From positions 62,001 to 126,000 of the forward strand of contig JABABA010000007.1 of assembly GCA_014238415.1 (NCBI GenBank): DNA of 64,000 nucleotides, written 5' to 3'. A model generated the notes under the pieces. The model was not told where the DNA came from. It saw nothing but the letters and a program-made list of their open reading frames with translations, and did not search any database. The translations under genes were made by a program, and so were the position numbers. Shown here in pieces: positions 55,883-64,000 of this stretch (its first letter is position 1; the number at the start of each line of letters is the position of its first letter). The DNA comes from Planctomycetota bacterium. Lineage in GTDB: Bacteria; Planctomycetota; UBA1135; GCA-002686595.

Positions 55883-57168
55883 AGGTGTGGCCCAGATTCT
55901 ACCGGAGCTGCGGCTTGGGTCCCCCCTCTTCCTACTTCCCTTTGGGCACGCAGAATCCACGCTGCCCCGGAGCAAACCGTCAACCCCGAGAGCACTCCGA
56001 ATATGGCAGACAAGCTCACACCTTGGTCATAAAAAAATCCCACCAGGCCTCCCATGATGCTGAAGCTCAGAGCAAGACCCAGGTTCTCAGTACTCTGAAT
56101 GCGCCCCCGCCAACGATCGTGCACGCCGCGCTGCCACAGGGTTGTAGAACCAACCCAGATCGTGCTGCCCCCTGTGTGAGCCAACGCGATCAAGCAGAAG
56201 ATCCAAACGGGCCCTTCCGCCAGGGCCACCAGACTGTAGCCGATGCCCGCCACCAAGAAACCCAAGGCGGTTGAGATACGCAGGCCCCGATCTGTGGAAC
56301 CCGCCAGGCGCATTGCCACAATCGGCCCCACCCCCGTGCCCAGACCGCGGGCAGCATAGAGCAAGGAAATCGACAGGCCTGCGCCAGCCATGGTCGTGTC
56401 TGCGGACATTTCACGTCCAAGGAGAGAGAGACAGACCAGATAACCCCCAGCCACACCCCAGTGCCACTTTGCGCTGATGCCCGAGGAAACCTTGCGCTCA
56501 CACAGGTGCTGCCAGGCCTCGCGCAGTTCGCTTAACACCAGCACACGCCGTAGGCTGAAGCGATCCGGTTGGGGGGGCGGCCCGGGCAGGCGCAGAGTGA
56601 GCAGGAGGGCTGCGGAGACCAGATAGGTCCCCGCATCGATCACAAACACCCACCTGACCCCCACAAGTTCGAGCAAGAGGCCCCCCGCAACCGCACCAAA
56701 GGTCAGCATTGTGCTCCAGGTGATTGCGGTCAGGCCATAGGCCGCGTGCAGGTCTTCGCGCTGCACGAGATTTGGGACCGTGGCAGAGTGGGCCGCTTCG
56801 TGAAAGGGCCCCAGTGCCATCTGCGCGAACAATAGGCCATAGAGCAGGGGCAGGTCCGCTGGTTCGTCGACCGCCAGGAGACCGAGCACAACCAAAGCCC
56901 GAATCAGGTCCGACGCAATCATGGTTCCCCGCCGGGAGACCCGATCAGCAATGGACCCCGCCAACGGACCCAGCAGGGCCGCGGGCATGAGACGCAAGGC
57001 GATTTCCCCGGCGAACAGCGCTCCCGCCGCGCCCAGCGCCGAATCACCGCCCAGATGGGCAATCAAGGCCAGCACGGCCATACGATTGAGCCAATCCCCA
57101 GCCTGAGTCACGACCTGTGCAAGCCACAACCTGCGAAAGGCTGGGTTGCGCTTCAGAACCTGCAGCAA
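55879..57168 (-). CDS. MFS transporter (EntS/MFS_3-like)
   Basis: 429 residues, about 12 hydrophobic segments. FRRLWLAQVVTQAGDWLNRMA at the start and GPLAGSIADRVSRRGTMIASD after helix 2 are typical of the EntS/MFS_3 group of exporters. Its stop overlaps the start of the DUF5916 gene, so the two are co-translated and the pair may form an inner/outer membrane export or uptake unit. It starts 18 bases after the stop of lysine 6-transaminase on the same strand, so all three may share a transcript. Confidence 0.8.
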   Translation of the reverse strand: MLQVLKRNPAFRRLWLAQVVTQAGDWLNRMAVLALIAHLGGDSALGAAGALFAGEIALRLMPAALLGPLAGSIADRVSRRGTMIASDLIRALVVLGLLAVDEPADLPLLYGLLFAQMALGPFHEAAHSATVPNLVQREDLHAAYGLTAITWSTMLTFGAVAGGLLLELVGVRWVFVIDAGTYLVSAALLLTLRLPGPPPQPDRFSLRRVLVLSELREAWQHLCERKVSSGISAKWHWGVAGGYLVCLSLLGREMSADTTMAGAGLSISLLYAARGLGTGVGPIVAMRLAGSTDRGLRISTALGFLVAGIGYSLVALAEGPVWIFCLIALAHTGGSTIWVGSTTLWQRGVHDRWRGRIQSTENLGLALSFSIMGGLVGFFYDQGVSLSAIFGVLSGLTVCSGAAWILRAQREVGRGGTQAAAPVESGPHL

Positions 57169-57186
57169 AGCGCTCTCTTGTCCGGC

Positions 57187-58506
57187 CTAGGCTGAGGCGA
57201 TGATGGGCAGGCAAGCACCAATGCGCTCAAGAGCCAGGTCGATTTCCTCAGCCGTCACCACCAAGGGCATGCGGAATCGCACAGAAACCTCACCGCTGGC
57301 CAAAGCCAGGATCTTGTTGTCCATCAGATGGGCAAGCAATGCGTCCCGGGAGCTGTTGCTCTCGCAGGTAAACGCGATCAAGGTGCCCACGCCACGCACA
57401 TTGCTGACCCCGGCGTGCTCGCTGGCCAGAGCCCTGAGGCCCGTGACGAATTGCTCGCCGCGCTCAACTGCGTTCTCGTGCAGCTTCTCGTCCAAGATGA
57501 TCTCGATCATGCGCTTGGAGCGCACCATGTCCACCAGATTGGCGCCCCAGGTGGAGTTGATGCGCGAACTGCGCACAAAGACATTGTCAGCCACTTCGTC
57601 CACGCGCTTGCTGGCGTAGATGCCACAGACTTGGGTCTTCTTGCCAAAAGCCACAATGTCCGGGGCCACTCCGACCTGCTGCCACATCCAGGGTGTGCCA
57701 CTACCGAAGAAGCCCACCTGGACCTCGTCATAGATCAAAAGGGCCTCATGCTGATCCGCGTATCCGCGCAGGGCCTGGAAGAACTCCGGGCGGAAGTGGT
57801 TGTCGCCACCTTCTCCCTGCATGGTCTCGATCAGGATTGCCGCCACGCGGTTCTCATACTTGGCGAAGGCCGCCTCGATCTCGGCGCAAGCGCGGGCCTC
57901 TTCGGCCTCGATGTCATTGGCGATGCTGCCGTCTGGAGCAAACTCGATCGCGGGGTTATGCACCCGCGGCCAGTCAAACTTGGGAAACAGTGCAATCTTG
58001 TCGGGCACCGTGTTCGTCAAGCTCATTGTGTAGCCCGTGCGGCCATGGAAGGCCGCATTGAAATGCAGCACGACCAATTGATTGCCGTCGTCAACCTGAT
58101 CGATGCCCACCTTGTGCGCCTTCCAGTCGAAGGCCACCTTGATGGCGTTCTCCACCGCAAGGGCGCCTCCATCGATCCAGAAATGGTGCGGGAAGCCCTC
58201 AGGAGTCACCCTGGTGGCAAAAGTCTCCACAAAGTCCGCCATGTGCGATGTGTAGAGATCAGAGTTGGCGGGCTTGTTGCGCGCCACCAATTCGATCTCC
58301 TTGCGAAACTCGGGCTCCAGCATGCCCGGATGGTTGTAGCCAATGGGCCAGGACGCGAAACAGGTGAAGAAGTCCAGGAACTCCTCTCCCGTGCGCGAGT
58401 CATGGATCCAAGACCCATGTGAACGTTCCAGGTCCATGACAAATGGCAGACCATCCGCCAACTGATGGCGACCGAGAATCTCGTGAACAGCGTTGGGGGC
58501 AATCAT
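57187..58506 (-). CDS. lat: L-lysine 6-transaminase
   Basis: 439 residues from the ATG at 58506. Very close in layout to the M. tuberculosis enzyme: VHEILGRHQLADGLPFVMDL, NKPANSDLYTSHMADFVETF, LIYDEVQVGF with Asp260, and AFGKKTQVCGIYASK with Lys290 as PLP lysine. It moves the 6-amino group of lysine to 2-oxoglutarate, giving 2-aminoadipate 6-semialdehyde, the substrate of the ALDH7 enzyme at 9637-11157. Same strand as the MFS gene (18-base gap). Confidence 0.93.
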   Translation of the reverse strand: MIAPNAVHEILGRHQLADGLPFVMDLERSHGSWIHDSRTGEEFLDFFTCFASWPIGYNHPGMLEPEFRKEIELVARNKPANSDLYTSHMADFVETFATRVTPEGFPHHFWIDGGALAVENAIKVAFDWKAHKVGIDQVDDGNQLVVLHFNAAFHGRTGYTMSLTNTVPDKIALFPKFDWPRVHNPAIEFAPDGSIANDIEAEEARACAEIEAAFAKYENRVAAILIETMQGEGGDNHFRPEFFQALRGYADQHEALLIYDEVQVGFFGSGTPWMWQQVGVAPDIVAFGKKTQVCGIYASKRVDEVADNVFVRSSRINSTWGANLVDMVRSKRMIEIILDEKLHENAVERGEQFVTGLRALASEHAGVSNVRGVGTLIAFTCESNSSRDALLAHLMDNKILALASGEVSVRFRMPLVVTAEEIDLALERIGACLPIIASA

Positions 58507-58831
58507 GAATGAGTCAGGGGCTGGAGGATCTGGACAAACGCAGGGTCTGGAGGAGGCGCAGAACCAACACAGAGCCGCCCAAAGACGAGCATCTCCCTGG
58601 TCGGCCACCCCCCCCTGTGGGCACTTGCCACCAAAAGCCCACTGTACCGTCTCAGGGACCCTCTAGACAGCCCTGGACGCAATCGGGGGGTAAGAAAAGG
58701 GGTCTCCCACAGGCTTCCGGGCTCGAGACTGCGGGTCAGCGCCCCAACCAACCCCCAAATAGCGATGATTACAGCGCATAAAGTGGGATTCACCCAACCA
58801 TGCCTCGGGGAAACCCCTATATTTGGCGAGA
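58507..58831. other. Divergent intergenic region before rnpA, no rpmH
   Basis: About 325 bases between the divergent lat and rnpA genes, expected to hold both promoters. In most bacteria rpmH (ribosomal protein L34) lies here, but no short basic L34 frame is present on either strand. No clear -35/-10 pair stands out. Confidence 0.5.
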
Positions 58832-59275
58832 ATGGTAGGTTCTCCGCGCAACAAGCCCAACGGCTTCCCTCCCTGGGCACGGGTACGACACCAGCGCGAC
58901 TTCGACCGGGTCTGGCGTGAAGGCCGGCGAGCCCGAGGATCCCAACTTGTGGTGATTGCCGTGGACAACCAAATGGGTATCACCCGCCTGGGTCTTTCGG
59001 TGGGAAAGAAGATTTGGCGCGGAGCCGTACAGCGCAACCGTGTCAAGCGCATCATGCGCGAGGGATTCCGCCTGTCCTATGACCAACTGCCCAAGGGTGT
59101 AGACCTGGTGCTGATCGCAGCAAAGCCCAAACTACGCCCTCAACTCGCCAGCCTGCAGGAGGAACTGGTCCACCTGTCCCACAAGGCCTATCGCCGTTAC
59201 CGCGAGGCCCGGGTCACGGCGCCACCCGTCAATTCCCTGCCGCCCAACCCCGAGACCCAAGGAGAATCGAGTTGA
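58832..59275 (+). CDS. rnpA: Ribonuclease P protein component
   Basis: 147 residues from the ATG at 58832. The conserved RNA-binding signature [21 protein letters not shown] is complete, and LGLSVGKK and [10 protein letters not shown] flank it. A 30-residue C-terminal tail extends past the usual end. It binds the RNase P RNA to process tRNA 5' ends. Overlaps yidD by one base. Confidence 0.95.
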   Translation: MVGSPRNKPNGFPPWARVRHQRDFDRVWREGRRARGSQLVVIAVDNQMGITRLGLSVGKKIWRGAVQRNRVKRIMREGFRLSYDQLPKGVDLVLIAAKPKLRPQLASLQEELVHLSHKAYRRYREARVTAPPVNSLPPNPETQGESS

Positions 59276-59505
59276 TGCGGTTTCTCGGTCAATGGCTGGC
59301 CCTGCCCATTCGCTTCTATCAGCGCTGCATCTCTCCTTGGACCCCACGAAGTTGCCGCTTCTCCCCGACCTGCAGCTCCTATGCAATTGAAGCACTTCAA
59401 TCCCACGGGGCCCCGCTTGGGCTCTGGTTGACCCTGCGACGCATCTTACGGTGTCACCCTTTTTGCAAAGGTGGGCATGATCCCGTCCCCCCCCACTATT
59501 CCTGA
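59275..59505 (+). CDS. yidD: Membrane protein insertion efficiency factor YidD
   Basis: 76 residues; ATG shares its A with the rnpA stop (TGATG). Signature [20 protein letters not shown], then SSYAIEAL and [15 protein letters not shown]. It assists membrane insertion with YidC, but yidC does not follow here. Confidence 0.95.
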   Translation: MRFLGQWLALPIRFYQRCISPWTPRSCRFSPTCSSYAIEALQSHGAPLGLWLTLRRILRCHPFCKGGHDPVPPHYS

Positions 59506-59511
59506 TCCCCA

Positions 59512-60630
59512 ATGTCAGCATCCTTGCTTCCCATAATATTCCTGAGCCTGATCTCCCCGGACTGCTCCACTCTTGACGACGACCGCGCCCAGCAGCCGGA
59601 CTGCCCAATCTCTGGGGCGGTCCCTGTGGATCATCTGATAGGGAAGGGGGAGACCCACTTTGCTCATCTCTGGCAAGTAACCAGTGGAGGAGAAAATGCC
59701 GAAGCCTATTGGAGCTTCGAAGGAGACCGCCTCTGCCTGCAGGTAAGCAACCCAAGCATGGGCTGGAACTGCGACCGCATCACAGTGACCATGCCCGATG
59801 GCTCCCTTGAGCAGATCAGCAATGGCAAGGGCGTGACCACCTGCTCCTACTTCCTGCCCGGTGGCAAGAATGTAATTTTCGCCTCAACAAGAAGCGCACA
59901 CAATACCTGCCCCCCACGACCCGATCACTCGAAGGGCTATGTCTGGCCAATCCATGACAGCTATGAAATCTATGTGCACACCCTGGGCGGGGGCACCCTA
60001 CCCCTGATCACTGGCGCTGGATATGACGCCGAAGCCACTGTAAGCCCCATGGGCGATCGCATTGTCTTCACCTCCACGCGCTCCGGTGACCTGGAACTGT
60101 GGACCTGTGACCTGGAGGGCAAGAACCTCTTTCAAGTGACGGACGAACCGGGTTACGACGGAGGTGCCTTCTTCAGCCACGATGGCAAGCAACTGGTCTT
60201 CCGTACCACGGCGTTCACCCCGGGCAAGCGCGCAGAGGAGGCCTCGGCCTACAAGAAACTGCTCAGCAAGGGCCTTGTGCGCCCCAGCCATATGGAGATC
60301 TACACGATCAACGTCAACGGCAAGCAACGCCGCCAGTTGACCCATCTGGGCAAGGCGAACTTTGCCCCCAGCTTCTTTCCCGATGACAAGCGCGTGATCT
60401 TCTCCAGCAACCACCATGACCCCAAGCGGCCCGCTATGAACTTCGACCTCTTCGCCATTGACGTGAAGAGCGGTGAACTCGAACAAATTACGACTCTAAA
60501 CGGGGAACGTGGCAAGCAGTTTGACGGCTTCCCCCTCTTCTCACCGGACGGCAAGTACCTCGCATTCTCTTCCAATCGGGGTGATGGGCCCGCAGGCGAG
60601 ACCAATGTCTTCATCGCCCTCTGGCGCTAA
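59512..60630 (+). CDS. Secreted TolB-like/PD40 beta-propeller protein
   Basis: 372 residues. Short N-terminal hydrophobic segment (ASLLPIIFLSLISPDC) probably a signal. PD40 repeats are clear: EATVSPMGDRIVFTSTRSGDL, FFSHDGKQLVFRTTAFTPG, FSPDGKYLAFSSNRGD. TolB-like propeller of six or so blades, likely periplasmic. It follows yidD by 6 bases, so it is probably in the same transcript. Confidence 0.8.
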   Translation: MSASLLPIIFLSLISPDCSTLDDDRAQQPDCPISGAVPVDHLIGKGETHFAHLWQVTSGGENAEAYWSFEGDRLCLQVSNPSMGWNCDRITVTMPDGSLEQISNGKGVTTCSYFLPGGKNVIFASTRSAHNTCPPRPDHSKGYVWPIHDSYEIYVHTLGGGTLPLITGAGYDAEATVSPMGDRIVFTSTRSGDLELWTCDLEGKNLFQVTDEPGYDGGAFFSHDGKQLVFRTTAFTPGKRAEEASAYKKLLSKGLVRPSHMEIYTINVNGKQRRQLTHLGKANFAPSFFPDDKRVIFSSNHHDPKRPAMNFDLFAIDVKSGELEQITTLNGERGKQFDGFPLFSPDGKYLAFSSNRGDGPAGETNVFIALWR

Positions 60631-60645
60631 ACAGAAAATAGAACC

Positions 60646-61353
60646 ATGGAATACAATCCTTTAGTTGCAATCATTGATGATGACCCCGCCATGCGGGATC
60701 TCGTGCGCCACGTTCTGGGTACAGTGGGACACGAAACCCGCCGTTTCCCAACAGTGGAAGAGTTTCTCGACAACACCGAGATGGAGCACATGGCCTGCTC
60801 GATCTGTGATGTGCGCATGCCCGGACTGGGTGGCCTCGGCCTGCTGAATCGCATGGCGGAAGACCCGCATGCACCGCCAGTGGTCCTGCTCACAGCTCAC
60901 GGAGATGCACAGATGGCAGTCCAAGCCCTTCGGGCCGGCGCATTCGAGTTCCTTGAAAAGCCCTTTCGGGACCAGGACCTGCTCGACCAGGTGCAACGGG
61001 CGCTGGAACTCGACAACCTGCGGCGCAACCGCAGGGTAATTCTGGCCACCCTGCAAGACCGCCACAAGTTGCTCACACCCCGTGAGCAAGAGGTCTTCCA
61101 ATTAGTGGTGGATGGCGCCACCAACCGGGCAATCGCGAAGGCCATGGACCTTTCCCAGAAAACCGTCGAAGTCCACCGGGCCCACATGATGAGCAAGATG
61201 GCAGCCGGATCCCTGCCGGGACTGGTGCGCATGGCCGTGGCTCTGGAATCCGTAGCCGGACTGCATCCCCTGGAAACGGTGCTGACCTCGAGCCTTGGAA
61301 ACATCGGTCTCCAGGATGGGCAAATGTCCAAAGGCGCAGCTGCGGGTCATTGA
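60646..61353 (+). CDS. FixJ-family two-component response regulator
   Basis: 235 residues. REC domain with phospho-acceptor Asp55 (SICDVRMPG), LLTAHGD and LEKPFRD; a LuxR-type helix-turn-helix at about 140-205 (LTPREQEVFQLVVDGATNRA). A 30-residue tail follows. No histidine kinase is adjacent, so the partner is elsewhere. Confidence 0.9.
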   Translation: MEYNPLVAIIDDDPAMRDLVRHVLGTVGHETRRFPTVEEFLDNTEMEHMACSICDVRMPGLGGLGLLNRMAEDPHAPPVVLLTAHGDAQMAVQALRAGAFEFLEKPFRDQDLLDQVQRALELDNLRRNRRVILATLQDRHKLLTPREQEVFQLVVDGATNRAIAKAMDLSQKTVEVHRAHMMSKMAAGSLPGLVRMAVALESVAGLHPLETVLTSSLGNIGLQDGQMSKGAAAGH

Positions 61354-61377
61354 GGCTAGGATTCAGGACCTCCAGAC

Positions 61378-62157
61378 ATGCAGCTAACAGTTCTAGCCAG
61401 CGGTAGCGGTGGAAACAGTTCCCTGCTGCGTATCGGCGAGGGTGGCATCCTGGTGGACGCAGGCCTGGGCCCCCGTGCAATGCGCGATCGTTGGAGCCAC
61501 CTGAACCTGGGGCACCGCGCACTGGAACATGTGCTGGTGACCCACGGACACTTGGACCACTCCCGCTCTGCTGGAGCACTTGCCCGTCGGCAGAATGCAA
61601 CACTGCACTGCGCTCCGAGCATGACAACCCACCGTGCCCTGGCACGTGCTCCACGCTATGCAGAATTGAGGGCAAACAGCGAACAGGTGTTGGAATGCCG
61701 CGAGGGCACGGTGCATGTGCGCTCGGCGTTGCTGCCCCACGACTGCGACCCGACCCTTGGATTTCGCCTGGAGTGCGCTGGTCGGCGAGTTGTGATCCTG
61801 ACGGACTTGGGCAAACCTGATGCAGCGGTGGCCAGACATCTGGCGGACCCCCACGTACTGCTGCTCGAATTCAACTACGACGAAGACATGTTGCGTGAGG
61901 GACCCTATCCCGACACGCTCAAGAGGAGAGTCGCCGGAGACCGTGGACATCTCTCCAATCTACAGGCCAAGCAGCAACTCGCAATGCTCGCCGGACCCAG
62001 CCTGCACACGCTTGTCCTGGGTCACATATCACAGAAGAACAACACTTCCGAACTGGCGATCAAGGCAGCAGAATCCGAATTGGCGCGCCTCAACCGCAGT
62101 GATGTACAGGTACTGGTTGCGCAGCAGGACCAGGCGCTGGATGGAATCCAGGTCTAG
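61378..62157 (+). CDS. MBL-fold hydrolase, WalJ/YycJ-like
   Basis: 259 residues. The metal motif THGHLDH (His56, His58, Asp60, His61) and the N-terminal LASGSGGNSSLLRIG are typical of the YycJ/WalJ group, implicated in DNA repair or nuclease activity. Its TAG stop and the TAG stop of the convergent glycosyltransferase share the palindrome CTAG. Confidence 0.83.
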   Translation: MQLTVLASGSGGNSSLLRIGEGGILVDAGLGPRAMRDRWSHLNLGHRALEHVLVTHGHLDHSRSAGALARRQNATLHCAPSMTTHRALARAPRYAELRANSEQVLECREGTVHVRSALLPHDCDPTLGFRLECAGRRVVILTDLGKPDAAVARHLADPHVLLLEFNYDEDMLREGPYPDTLKRRVAGDRGHLSNLQAKQQLAMLAGPSLHTLVLGHISQKNNTSELAIKAAESELARLNRSDVQVLVAQQDQALDGIQV

Positions 62158-62846
62158 TCGCGGGCAAACCGGAAGCGCACGATAGCGAAAAGCGCCTGGA
62201 AGCCGTCCTTCCAGCCCACCTTCTTGCCGTCCTCATAGCCACGGTTGATGTACTGAATTGGAACCTCCACAATGCGCAATCCCTGACGGGAGAAAGCGGC
62301 GGTCATCTCAGGTTCAATTGTGAAACGAGGTGAGCTGAGCTTGAGCGACCGGGCAATGTGCGCGGGAATCACCTTGTAACAGGTCTCCATGTCAGTCAGA
62401 GAGTAGCCCGTGAAGAGGTTGCTCCATGCGGTCAGGAACCTGTTGGCCATGGTGTGCAGACGGAAGTGCACGCGCTCCGTGCGGCCCAGAAAACGAGAAC
62501 CATAAACCACATCTGCACGCCCCTCCGCGATAGGCGCGATCAGAAGACCGTAGTCCTCAGGGTTGTACTCCAGGTCAGCGTCTTGCACCAATACCAGATC
62601 GCCCTGAACCTCTTGAAAGGCCGTGGCCAGAGCTGCCCCCTTGCCCTTGTTCTGACGGTGATAGAAACAACGCACAATGCCGGGGTGCGCATCTTCATAA
62701 CGCGCCATTATTTTGCGGCTGTCATCTCCTGAGCCATCATCCACCAGCAGGATCTCCTTCTCGAAAGAAGTGGCCAACACACGCTCGAGGATCTCCCCAA
62801 GGGTGCCCTGCTCGTTGTAGATCGGAATAACGACTGAGAGCTTCAT
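62154..62846 (-). CDS. Family 2 glycosyltransferase, dolichyl-phosphate-mannose-synthase-like
   Basis: 230 residues. GT2 motifs: LSVVIPIYNEQGTLGEILER, ILLVDDGSGDDS, VLVQDADLEYNPEDY (DXD-type metal site) and YGSRFLGRTERVHF. FVRFRFARD-like end without membrane helices: a soluble enzyme making a polyprenyl-phosphate sugar. Start overlaps the stop of the next glycosyltransferase by ATGA. Confidence 0.87.
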   Translation of the reverse strand: MKLSVVIPIYNEQGTLGEILERVLATSFEKEILLVDDGSGDDSRKIMARYEDAHPGIVRCFYHRQNKGKGAALATAFQEVQGDLVLVQDADLEYNPEDYGLLIAPIAEGRADVVYGSRFLGRTERVHFRLHTMANRFLTAWSNLFTGYSLTDMETCYKVIPAHIARSLKLSSPRFTIEPEMTAAFSRQGLRIVEVPIQYINRGYEDGKKVGWKDGFQALFAIVRFRFARD

Positions 62847-64000
62847 CTGCGAGGTTCACCTGTCATCGACTCAAGGCCCTTGAACATCTCATCCAAACCC
62901 AGAAAATCTACCAAACCCTCGTGCAGAGCGCGGTAGGCGGGATCCCCTTCGATGCACCAGAGGGGTTTTTGGAATAGAGGTAGAATCTCAGAGTCAGGGC
63001 GCCGACGCCTGTCCTGCACCGACTTGCGCCGAGCCATCCAATGGTCCCAGCCCCCGATGAAGTCATCAATTGCCACCAGATCGGCAACCCCGATGCGATC
63101 CAGGGCCTGACGCTGATTTCTGCCGCGCCAGCGGGCTATGAGCTGCCCGAGCCAACCACGGCCGGCCAGATTCTCCAATTCTTCGATACGGTAATCCCTG
63201 CGATCCAGCCCACCCAGGTGCATGTACGCACGACGGCTGGCGAGGGCCAGCATTGCCGGCATCACCCGACGCAGGTGCTCGTCATCGTAGTTCTTGAAGC
63301 AAGCCAACAGGGGGTTGCGGACCTGCAACTTTCGAAGACGTTCCTTGGGCACACGCGCACTGGTGGAAGAGTGGTGGTGGTAACAGACCGCTTCGGGGGT
63401 GTAGTGCACTTCGTGCCCCAAGACCCAAGTGCGCCAGCCAAGATCCACATCCTCATAGTAGGCAAAGAAATCCTCGTCAAAGCCCCCCACCTCATCAAAT
63501 GTCGCCGCGTCCATTGCCATGGCGCCGCCACAGGCGAAGAGGGTCTTACGCGGAGTGTTGAACACAGGACTGTCGCTCTCACGATAACCGCGCTGAATGC
63601 CAATGCCATGGAAATTGGAACCCCCGCCTGCAGTGTCGATGGAGGAACCATCCCAGTGCAACATCTTGCCCGTGCTGGCAACGCAATGGCCTTGCACTAT
63701 CGGCGCAACCAGGGCACGTAGGAAACCGGGCTCCACCCGCAGGTCGTTGTTCAAAAACACCACCAGGTCAGGCCGGTCAGCGTTGCGCATACCTTGATTG
63801 CAGCCAGCGCTAAAACCCATGTTGCGCTCGTTTTGGATGCAGCGCACCCAACTGTGCTTACGGGCAACATGGGACTGGCTGCCATCCTTGGACCCATTGT
63901 CCACCAAGACCACCTCGCGCATGTCCTCGGGGTAATCCAACTCGTCCAAAGACTTGAAGCAGCCGTCGAGGTGATGCTTGCCGTTCCAATTGAGAACCAC
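62843..64000 (-). CDS. Family 2 glycosyltransferase, rhamnosyltransferase-like, 5' end outside window
   Basis: 385 residues visible; the frame runs off the right edge within VVLNWNGKHHLDGCF, so only a few N-terminal residues are missing. VLVDNGSKDGS and VVFLNNDLRVEPGFL form the nucleotide and metal sites, and GGFDEDFFAYYEDVDLGWR is typical of rhamnosyl- and related transferases. A C-terminal 110-residue region carries basic residues and no helices. Operon with the downstream GT2, both for cell-surface glycans. Confidence 0.87.
   Translation of the reverse strand: MVLNWNGKHHLDGCFKSLDELDYPEDMREVVLVDNGSKDGSQSHVARKHSWVRCIQNERNMGFSAGCNQGMRNADRPDLVVFLNNDLRVEPGFLRALVAPIVQGHCVASTGKMLHWDGSSIDTAGGGSNFHGIGIQRGYRESDSPVFNTPRKTLFACGGAMAMDAATFDEVGGFDEDFFAYYEDVDLGWRTWVLGHEVHYTPEAVCYHHHSSTSARVPKERLRKLQVRNPLLACFKNYDDEHLRRVMPAMLALASRRAYMHLGGLDRRDYRIEELENLAGRGWLGQLIARWRGRNQRQALDRIGVADLVAIDDFIGGWDHWMARRKSVQDRRRRPDSEILPLFQKPLWCIEGDPAYRALHEGLVDFLGLDEMFKGLESMTGEPRR

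Overview
The window reads as a chromosomal segment of an uncultured, GC-rich member of the Planctomycetota. The evidence is inferential. There is an ECF sigma factor fused by a 4-base overlap to a Ser/Thr kinase with a TPR-like tail, a pairing typical of that phylum. There are also a secreted HEAT-repeat protein with a Gly/Pro linker, a DUF5916-type outer-membrane protein, FG-GAP and carboxypeptidase-regulatory repeat giants, and a C-terminal beta domain shared by two secreted proteins. I see no transposase, integrase, CRISPR array, rRNA or tRNA. Genes are dense, with many 1-8 base overlaps that imply operons.

Layout. 1-3.7 kb: secreted or lipoprotein genes of unknown role. 3.9-11.2 kb: a catabolic cluster comprising a KamA-family aminomutase, 3-oxoadipate-type CoA-transferase subunits A and B, a HemL-like class III aminotransferase and, convergent to them, an ALDH7 aldehyde dehydrogenase. 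An unknown gene and a duplicated ALDH 3' end lie between the two arms. 11.3-16.1 kb: EttA, Nudix, PAP2, two molybdopterin-fold mini-proteins and two tiny membrane proteins with hairpin terminators. 16.5-22.8 kb: an RlmL-like methyltransferase, a DprE1/DprE2-like pair, a Rep-type helicase and an RskA-domain protein. 22.9-35.1 kb: a surface and secretion block (repeat protein, sulfatase-like enzyme, GT-C/TPR protein, ERMP1-like peptidase, and a divergent FG-GAP lipoprotein). 35.2-42.7 kb: thioesterase, Nudix, cyanophycinase-like, DAO oxidase, an LplT-Aas fusion lacking its C-terminal lid, and a cohesin-like secreted protein. 42.8-49 kb: kinase/sigma pair and riboswitch-controlled thiC. 49-58.5 kb: L-2-hydroxyglutarate oxidase, the HEAT protein with an in-frame UGA, DUF5916, MFS and lysine 6-transaminase. 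58.8-64 kb: rnpA-yidD, PD40 protein, FixJ regulator, WalJ-like hydrolase and two glycosyltransferases.

Main hypothesis. Lysine 6-transaminase, ALDH7, the KamA-family enzyme, the HemL-like aminotransferase and PcaIJ together could form a lysine catabolic route: lysine to 2-aminoadipate, then 3-aminoadipate, 3-oxoadipate, 3-oxoadipyl-CoA, and finally acetyl-CoA plus succinyl-CoA. The KamA-family protein has Arg where lysine 2,3-aminomutase uses an Asp to bind the substrate amino group, which fits a substrate with a side-chain carboxylate. A second lead is a UGA codon at the signal-peptide/mature boundary of the HEAT protein, followed at bacterial-SECIS distance by a hairpin.
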